A stretch of 64,000 bases of DNA from an uncultured Bacteroidales bacterium (GTDB lineage: Bacteria; Bacteroidota; Bacteroidia; Bacteroidales; F082). The translations under genes were made by a program, and so were the position numbers. The stretch's first letter is position 1. Each line of letters opens with the position of its first letter. Under the pieces are notes generated by a model that saw only the letters and a list, made by a program, of their open reading frames with translations, was not told the DNA's origin and made no database searches. Below, in pieces: positions 58,465 to 64,000 of this stretch. The stretch spans positions 1 to 64,000 of the forward strand of contig CAJOCJ010000002.1 of assembly GCA_905236635.1 (NCBI GenBank). Reading direction: 5' to 3'.

Positions 58465-59556
58465 TTAATAATTTTGTAAATAGTCGAACAATTCGGGATT
58501 CTTGTTTATCGCATATTCTTGAGGCAAGGCTTCCAAAGCCTGAATCTTCTTATTGATATCATCAGCGGTCAATCCGTTGACAAATGAGATAATCTCCTGT
58601 TTGTCTAACGCATTGATGTGGTATCCTATACCCAATTTTGTAACTTTTTTCGCCAAAAATGTATTTGAACTGACTATAATTGGTGTGCGGAAGAATATGG
58701 CTTCATACATCTTGTTCGGCTCGGCATATTGAGCGTTGATATAGGTCGCATCATATGAAGCTAACACCAAATCAATCTTTTCATAAATGGACGGCAAATC
58801 ATCAGGATTTCGGAATTTTCCGTGGAAATGAACATTATCATATTTGTCGCATAGTGATTTTAATTCTTCTCCATACTCAAGTATAATTCCATACGCATGG
58901 AATTCATGTTGCGGGAAATGCTCAGCAATCGTTGTTGCAAAATTTATTACCGAATTATATCTAAACCCTCCGACAAATGCTATAGACAAATGGTTTATAT
59001 CAAAGTCATGTTTCTGATAGGGCAAATTCATCATTAATGGGTTGACTCTATTCGCTACTACCACAATATTTCCCGGCCTATCATCTCCAAAATGATAATC
59101 TATAAAACCCTCTGATGTCATTACCGTAAGCAATGATTTCTTAATCATTTTCTTATCAATATTACCCAACCACCTCCTTAATAATTTGTTTTTCAAGCCC
59201 GTATATGGCATGTCGGATTCCTCATATATAAAAGGTCTTCGGCATAACAACCTGGCAGCAAATGCAATATTGAAAAAGAAATAATAAAAGATTACGTCTT
59301 GCCCCTTGTATTTCCTAAACAGCGGTTTTAACGATTTATAATAAACCTTCAATCGTTCATAGTATGATTGTTTGCGTGAAAAGACGCCTATTACTGAAAT
59401 ATTAAAATTCGCAGGCGACGCATATCCTTCTTCGCCTTGCTTTTCAAAGCCATAAACATCAACATCATACCCGTTATCAATAAACTCACCTACTCTTTTT
59501 AAACAGCGTGTTAGTGTTATATTATTGAGAACAAACACTATCTTCTTTTTTCCCAT
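58465..59556 (-). CDS. Glycosyltransferase (family 4-like)
   Basis: KKIVFVLNNITLTRCLKRVGEFIDNGYDVDVYGFEK...LSIAFVGGFRYNSVI...YAEPNKMYEAIFFRTPIIVSS. Confidence 0.82.
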   Translation of the reverse strand: MGKKKIVFVLNNITLTRCLKRVGEFIDNGYDVDVYGFEKQGEEGYASPANFNISVIGVFSRKQSYYERLKVYYKSLKPLFRKYKGQDVIFYYFFFNIAFAARLLCRRPFIYEESDMPYTGLKNKLLRRWLGNIDKKMIKKSLLTVMTSEGFIDYHFGDDRPGNIVVVANRVNPLMMNLPYQKHDFDINHLSIAFVGGFRYNSVINFATTIAEHFPQHEFHAYGIILEYGEELKSLCDKYDNVHFHGKFRNPDDLPSIYEKIDLVLASYDATYINAQYAEPNKMYEAIFFRTPIIVSSNTFLAKKVTKLGIGYHINALDKQEIISFVNGLTADDINKKIQALEALPQEYAINKNPELFDYLQNY

Positions 59557-59566
59557 ATCTCTTTCT

Positions 59567-60688
59567 TTATACAATTTTTGAACTAATAAAGTCAACTATC
59601 GCTTGGGCCCGTCTATCAATAGTGAGACTCTCAGCTTTAAGCAATGCTCCTTTAGAAAGATTCTCTCGCAAATCAGTATCGTCTCGCATAAGCCTGATGG
59701 CATTCGCTATTTCGTCTATATCATTAGGATCCACCATGATACTATTTGTTTCATCAAGAACATCCCAATTGAATGGCAAATTACTACTTATTATCGGCAG
59801 GCCACAAGCCATTGCCTCAACAACAGCATTACAGCAGCCTTCAGCCCGAGTAGGAAGCACAAAACAATCAGCAGCGCCAAGGTAAATTGGCACTTGGTCG
59901 TGAGGCATTGGCCCCTTAAATAATATCCCGTCGCATTGCGGATCTTGTTCTCCTTTACCAATAAAAATACTCTTAACTCCCCCTGTGCGATTAATTGCTT
60001 CAGCAATGCGCTGTGCACCTTTCCTGTCGTTGAACCAACCAACAAATACCACAATAAACTCATTCTGAGGCAACCCTAACTGCTGTCTACACTCACTTTT
60101 ATCACGCTTATGGAACAATTCAACATTAACAGCATTGGGGAATACTCCACACTTTTCGATTGATGTCAATCCAAGCTTAATACTCTCATCACGATTCTTT
60201 GATGATACACATATCACTCCTGACACATATTCTGCAAACTCACGGACATCCAATGGTGCTGCGAACATTTTGCTTATTTCGCTCTCCCCAGATGCAACGA
60301 GCAATGGAATATTGTTCTTCTTTGCAAGTTCGTAACCACAGTAGGCTGCACTCCAAAAATGCCCATAAATCACGTCGGGTTTTGTATCAAGTTTTCTAAA
60401 AGCTCTTTTGAATGCCCTTTTATGCGCCCATAACGAAAGATTAAACTTTCCTATTTTAAACTTTGAAAAGGACAAATACCCAGGTCGAATAACTGTGACC
60501 TTTCCTTCGCCAACAGCATATTCCTCTTTCGATACAGTCAAACGTTTGTAATGGGAAATGCTGAAAGGAGCCAACACACTACAATGAATCCCCTGAGCAG
60601 CAATAGCATCTACCAATTGCTTTACGAAAGCATAATCTGACGTATTATGCTTGCTCGGGTATTTATAGGTAATAATACATATATTCAT
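59567..60688 (-). CDS. Glycosyltransferase family 4
   Basis: MNICIITYKYPSKHNTSDYAFVKQLVDAIAAQGIHCSVLAP...VFVGWFNDRKGAQRIAEAI...VLPTRAEGCCNAVVEAMACGLPIISS. Confidence 0.92.
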   Translation of the reverse strand: MNICIITYKYPSKHNTSDYAFVKQLVDAIAAQGIHCSVLAPFSISHYKRLTVSKEEYAVGEGKVTVIRPGYLSFSKFKIGKFNLSLWAHKRAFKRAFRKLDTKPDVIYGHFWSAAYCGYELAKKNNIPLLVASGESEISKMFAAPLDVREFAEYVSGVICVSSKNRDESIKLGLTSIEKCGVFPNAVNVELFHKRDKSECRQQLGLPQNEFIVVFVGWFNDRKGAQRIAEAINRTGGVKSIFIGKGEQDPQCDGILFKGPMPHDQVPIYLGAADCFVLPTRAEGCCNAVVEAMACGLPIISSNLPFNWDVLDETNSIMVDPNDIDEIANAIRLMRDDTDLRENLSKGALLKAESLTIDRRAQAIVDFISSKIV

Positions 60689-60697
60689 ATTCTATTT

Positions 60698-61906
60698 CTA
60701 TGTTGAAGTATTTCCTTGTATATTCTTTTGATTGCTTAACCGCCCCATACAATACCCCAGACACATAGTTGCATATATTGACATATCGCCATATGACATG
60801 GAGAAAAAGGAACGAATAAAATTAGAGATAAGCAATAAACTCATGGCCAAAAAAAGCTCCTCATCATAACGTGATTTTTTAGTACTTTTATAAAATCCCA
60901 TCCAATAAAGAAGATAGACAAGCATACCAAAAACACCTTGATTAAGAGCTAACTCTAACCAGTCATTATGTGCCGATTGCCCAAGAATTGACAGTGGAGT
61001 ATAAGCTCCATTGCCAAACAAAAACAACAAAGGATTTGTTTCATTTAAATAATGGTTTACCAAAGTTGCATATATGACATCTCTTCCACTGGAATCCCCC
61101 TCCATTGTCAGTTCAAGGCGTTGATTAAAAAAATCGCTGCTCTCTAATAAATATTGAATCACATAATATCCCGCAATTATAACAATAATGCCAAACACTA
61201 CAACTCGAATTTTTTGGACACTTCTCGAATGTTTAAATGAAACTAGCAGGAACCAAATAATACAAATGACACTTACTAGTATGGCGCCTCGTTTCATAGA
61301 CATGAGAATAAAAATCATGGTGTATGAAAGACCAATATATTGTATTATTTTTCTTTTGCCGTAAAACGCCAGTAATGGAATCATTGCGAGAAATTCATAG
61401 CCAAAGTTATTTGTAAACTCTTCACGGTTTGATCCCGCTAACATAGCTTCGGACAATTGTTGTTGATAATGTTGGTAATACTGCAATGTCACGCTGACAA
61501 AAAAGAACAGGACCCACCTCTTCAAGCTTGTTGCATTTAGCTTACCTTGGCGTGTAAAAACAAAAAACGGATAAATAGGCAACAATGAACTCCATATATG
61601 AAGCAAATACTTGTACTTTGATACTGTTTCCCCGGAAATGGTCTTATACGTCGTCGGATTAAGAATTAATATTATGCCATAAATTGTAAACATGGCGACC
61701 AACACACACAGACCTTTCATATAAGAAGGCATCTTGTAATTGTTGAGTGTATAAATGAAATAATAAATTGACACTCCCAACAAAAACAATAAAATGGCCT
61801 GTGAATAAATAGTTCCCGCTCGTCCAAAAACATATGTCTGCAAGCTATAAACAAGCCACAAAAAAATATATATATTACTAAAGTTAAAAATACTAGTTTT
61901 TTTCAT
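60698..61906 (-). CDS. O-antigen ligase/polymerase (Wzy-like) membrane protein
   Basis: Multi-TM; LFLFGNGAYTPLSILGQSAHNDWLELALNQGVFGMLVYLLYWMGFY. Confidence 0.82.
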   Translation of the reverse strand: MKKTSIFNFSNIYIFLWLVYSLQTYVFGRAGTIYSQAILLFLLGVSIYYFIYTLNNYKMPSYMKGLCVLVAMFTIYGIILILNPTTYKTISGETVSKYKYLLHIWSSLLPIYPFFVFTRQGKLNATSLKRWVLFFFVSVTLQYYQHYQQQLSEAMLAGSNREEFTNNFGYEFLAMIPLLAFYGKRKIIQYIGLSYTMIFILMSMKRGAILVSVICIIWFLLVSFKHSRSVQKIRVVVFGIIVIIAGYYVIQYLLESSDFFNQRLELTMEGDSSGRDVIYATLVNHYLNETNPLLFLFGNGAYTPLSILGQSAHNDWLELALNQGVFGMLVYLLYWMGFYKSTKKSRYDEELFLAMSLLLISNFIRSFFSMSYGDMSIYATMCLGYCMGRLSNQKNIQGNTST

Positions 61907-61927
61907 AATTCAACTTTGTATCATCCA

Positions 61928-62836
61928 TTAATTGCTATTATGGCTGATCATCCCCCCAAACAATTCATCATAGGATTGAGGATCAAATCCTCCAAAACCA
62001 CTAGTTGGGAAGAATGTGATTTCACCAAAATACACAACATCTCTGACATTAAAGAAATCTATTCTCGAGAATGGCTTACCTTCAGCAAGACTCTCAGCCA
62101 ATTTCCACATTTTTTCATATTGATTCGGCTTTTTAAGACACCCGTCGGCAAATGGCAAATAACGCGGTTCGTGAAACGGTTGATGCACCCAATTAATGTC
62201 AAAAAAATCAACACATTCTTTGTCATTGCGACCAGAAATAACCTGGCAATACTGTGGTTGTCCGTTAAAACAAAAGAATTTATAGTCGGGCAGGTCATTT
62301 GTAACACTATCCGGTTCAATATACTGTTCTGCCAATATTCGACGCGGTACATTTTTATATGGCCATTCACGCAAAGAGCGATATATATCCTGTTTAAAAC
62401 TTTTCTTTAGTTTTATAATAGCCTGTTGTCTATCAAAAGTATCCTTATCTTTACATATCACAACACCTGAACTGCCGCCACCATGAGTGGTTTTCAGCAC
62501 AAACTGATTCGGAAGTCTATCCCATTCTATATCTTCAGGCTTATCCCAAACTCCTATAGTTGGGATAATATATTTTTCTCCTATAATTCCTGCTACATAA
62601 TCTTTTACCGTCGATTTATCGACCATCATCGTATATTCTGGTTGACGGTTATACAACTTTAACCACTGCAACTTTTCACTAAATGTTTTTGGATTTTTCA
62701 AATCCAATTTTTTACCCATTTTAAGTCGGTATAGCCATTTGATATATATCTTGTCAGGCACCCATCCTCCATAATGTTGCAACAAAGAGATGAATAGTAC
62801 TTTGGGTTTATTGAAATATCGTGATAGAGGTAACAT
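61928..62836 (-). CDS. TupA-like ATP-grasp glycan modification protein
   Basis: FSEKLQWLKLYNRQPEYTMMVDKSTVKDYVAGIIGEKYIIPTIGVWDKPEDIEWDRLPNQFVLKTTHGGGSSGVVICKDK. Confidence 0.9.
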   Translation of the reverse strand: MLPLSRYFNKPKVLFISLLQHYGGWVPDKIYIKWLYRLKMGKKLDLKNPKTFSEKLQWLKLYNRQPEYTMMVDKSTVKDYVAGIIGEKYIIPTIGVWDKPEDIEWDRLPNQFVLKTTHGGGSSGVVICKDKDTFDRQQAIIKLKKSFKQDIYRSLREWPYKNVPRRILAEQYIEPDSVTNDLPDYKFFCFNGQPQYCQVISGRNDKECVDFFDINWVHQPFHEPRYLPFADGCLKKPNQYEKMWKLAESLAEGKPFSRIDFFNVRDVVYFGEITFFPTSGFGGFDPQSYDELFGGMISHNSN

Positions 62837-62855
62837 TTTTAATTAATTTAATACT

Positions 62856-64000
62856 CTAATTACTATTATCAGTAACACTTTTGTTTTTTCTTTTTTTAAA
62901 GTAATCTTTAATTATTGACATGTAAATATTAAAAGGCTCTAAATTAAAGAGTTTTGATATAATTACATATAATCCGACAAAAATCAACGGGTAAACCAGC
63001 AATGACAATATTGTTGACAATAACAATACCGTGGATAAATAATACACGCCACAACCCACTATCAATGCTATCAAAAGAAATACACCAATATCTTTTAACT
63101 GTTTGAAAAAGCCATAATGAATGATTTTTGTATTAACAGCTGCTGCTATCACCCACCAAATAAAACCAGCGGCAGCCAAAGACCATGTAATGCCAATAAC
63201 TCCATATTGAATTCCAATAATTAGTAAAGCAACTCCAATTACTTTTTTTATCAATTGCACCCAGAAATATAAATCGCTTTTGCCTATTGCCAAATATATA
63301 TTTGTATTTATTGCATTTAATGGTATGAACATGGAATAAATACACATAATTCTAAAATACGGGATTGACTCAATCCATTTGTCTGTAAAAAGAAAAATTA
63401 CCAGGTCTTTAGCAATAACTATCAATAACACTTGTAGTGGGAAAAACAGATAAGTTGTGCAAAGTATATTCTTTCGAACAGACGACTGTAGGACCGCTTT
63501 GTTGTCAGATATCTTGGAAAACACAGGGAAAGTAACCCTTGTAACAATTTGGCTTATGGAACTGGATGGAAGTTGGTCGAGTTTTTTGGCTTGCGAATAG
63601 TATCCAAGATCTTTTGCCGTAAAATAGCGTCCAATAACCAAGCCTTGTACGTTCTCATACAAACTGTTAAGCAATCGACTGATTAACAACATCGAACCAA
63701 AGCCAAACAAGCTCTTAAAAGAGGTCCAACTAAAGACCCAAGAAGGCCTCCACTTGGTTAACACCCACAACAAAATTGCAGTTATCAATGCAGCCAAGAT
63801 ATTTTTCACAACCAGCGACCAAACTCCAAATCCTCTATATGCCATAATGATAGCCACGGCAACGCCAATAGACATAGCTATTAGATTGATTTTGGCTATC
63901 AATTTGAAGTCCAGGTTTTTTGTCAAAATACTTGTTTGAATGACCGAAAAACCATTTATGATCAATACCACACTTGTCGCTCTTAATACATCCTTCAAAA
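62856..64000 (-). CDS. Oligosaccharide flippase (Wzx-like), 5' end outside window
   Basis: Multi-TM; GFGSMLLISRLLNSLYENVQGLVIGRYFTAKDLGYYSQAKKLDQLPSSSISQIVTRVTFPVFSK. Confidence 0.92.
   Translation of the reverse strand, partial: LKDVLRATSVVLIINGFSVIQTSILTKNLDFKLIAKINLIAMSIGVAVAIIMAYRGFGVWSLVVKNILAALITAILLWVLTKWRPSWVFSWTSFKSLFGFGSMLLISRLLNSLYENVQGLVIGRYFTAKDLGYYSQAKKLDQLPSSSISQIVTRVTFPVFSKISDNKAVLQSSVRKNILCTTYLFFPLQVLLIVIAKDLVIFLFTDKWIESIPYFRIMCIYSMFIPLNAINTNIYLAIGKSDLYFWVQLIKKVIGVALLIIGIQYGVIGITWSLAAAGFIWWVIAAAVNTKIIHYGFFKQLKDIGVFLLIALIVGCGVYYLSTVLLLSTILSLLVYPLIFVGLYVIISKLFNLEPFNIYMSIIKDYFKKRKNKSVTDNSN

Noticed and set aside
1-64000. Prophage, integrative element, intact transposase or rRNA operon
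   Set aside because: No integrase, transposase, phage structural gene or rRNA sequence recognised in any ORF or spacer.

Overview
64 kb of a Bacteroidota (probably Bacteroidales) chromosome, inferred from T9SS sorting domains, S46/M49 peptidases, TTTG-N19/20-TAnnTTTG promoters and an Na+-pumping methylmalonyl-CoA decarboxylase operon. Positions 1-43 kb are mostly housekeeping: rlmN, tRNA-Leu(CAA), prs, L25, pth, sirtuin, hemW, peptidases, mce-mmd operon, udk, an ECF sigma cluster, pgk, glycosyltransferases, LTA synthase-like, thpR, L-serine dehydratase, fused oligopeptide ABC ATPase, YfcC-type transporter, fba and rnr. Positions 44.6-49.6 kb hold a fucose / GDP-fucose block (mutarotase, FucP-like transporter, nucleotidyltransferase-GHMP kinase fusion, fcl, gmd). 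Positions 49.7-64 kb hold a surface-polysaccharide cluster interrupted by an AbiH-type phage-defence gene. The least-explained signal lies in short repeats. (i) A degenerate heptamer element (GTTTAGA/GTGTAGA/GTTGAGA) forms inverted-repeat arms between genes, usually touching a stop or start codon. One copy encloses a four-helix-bundle (S23/23S-rRNA-IVS-type) gene between its arms, two copies look like empty versions, and one copy is read in frame inside the sugar kinase. (ii) Several palindromic REP-like families occur, including two hairpins read in frame inside a DegT aminotransferase. (iii) abiH is bounded upstream by a degT start-region relic and downstream by a three-arm alternating hairpin. 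All calls are by eye from sequence and supplied translations; no database search was run.
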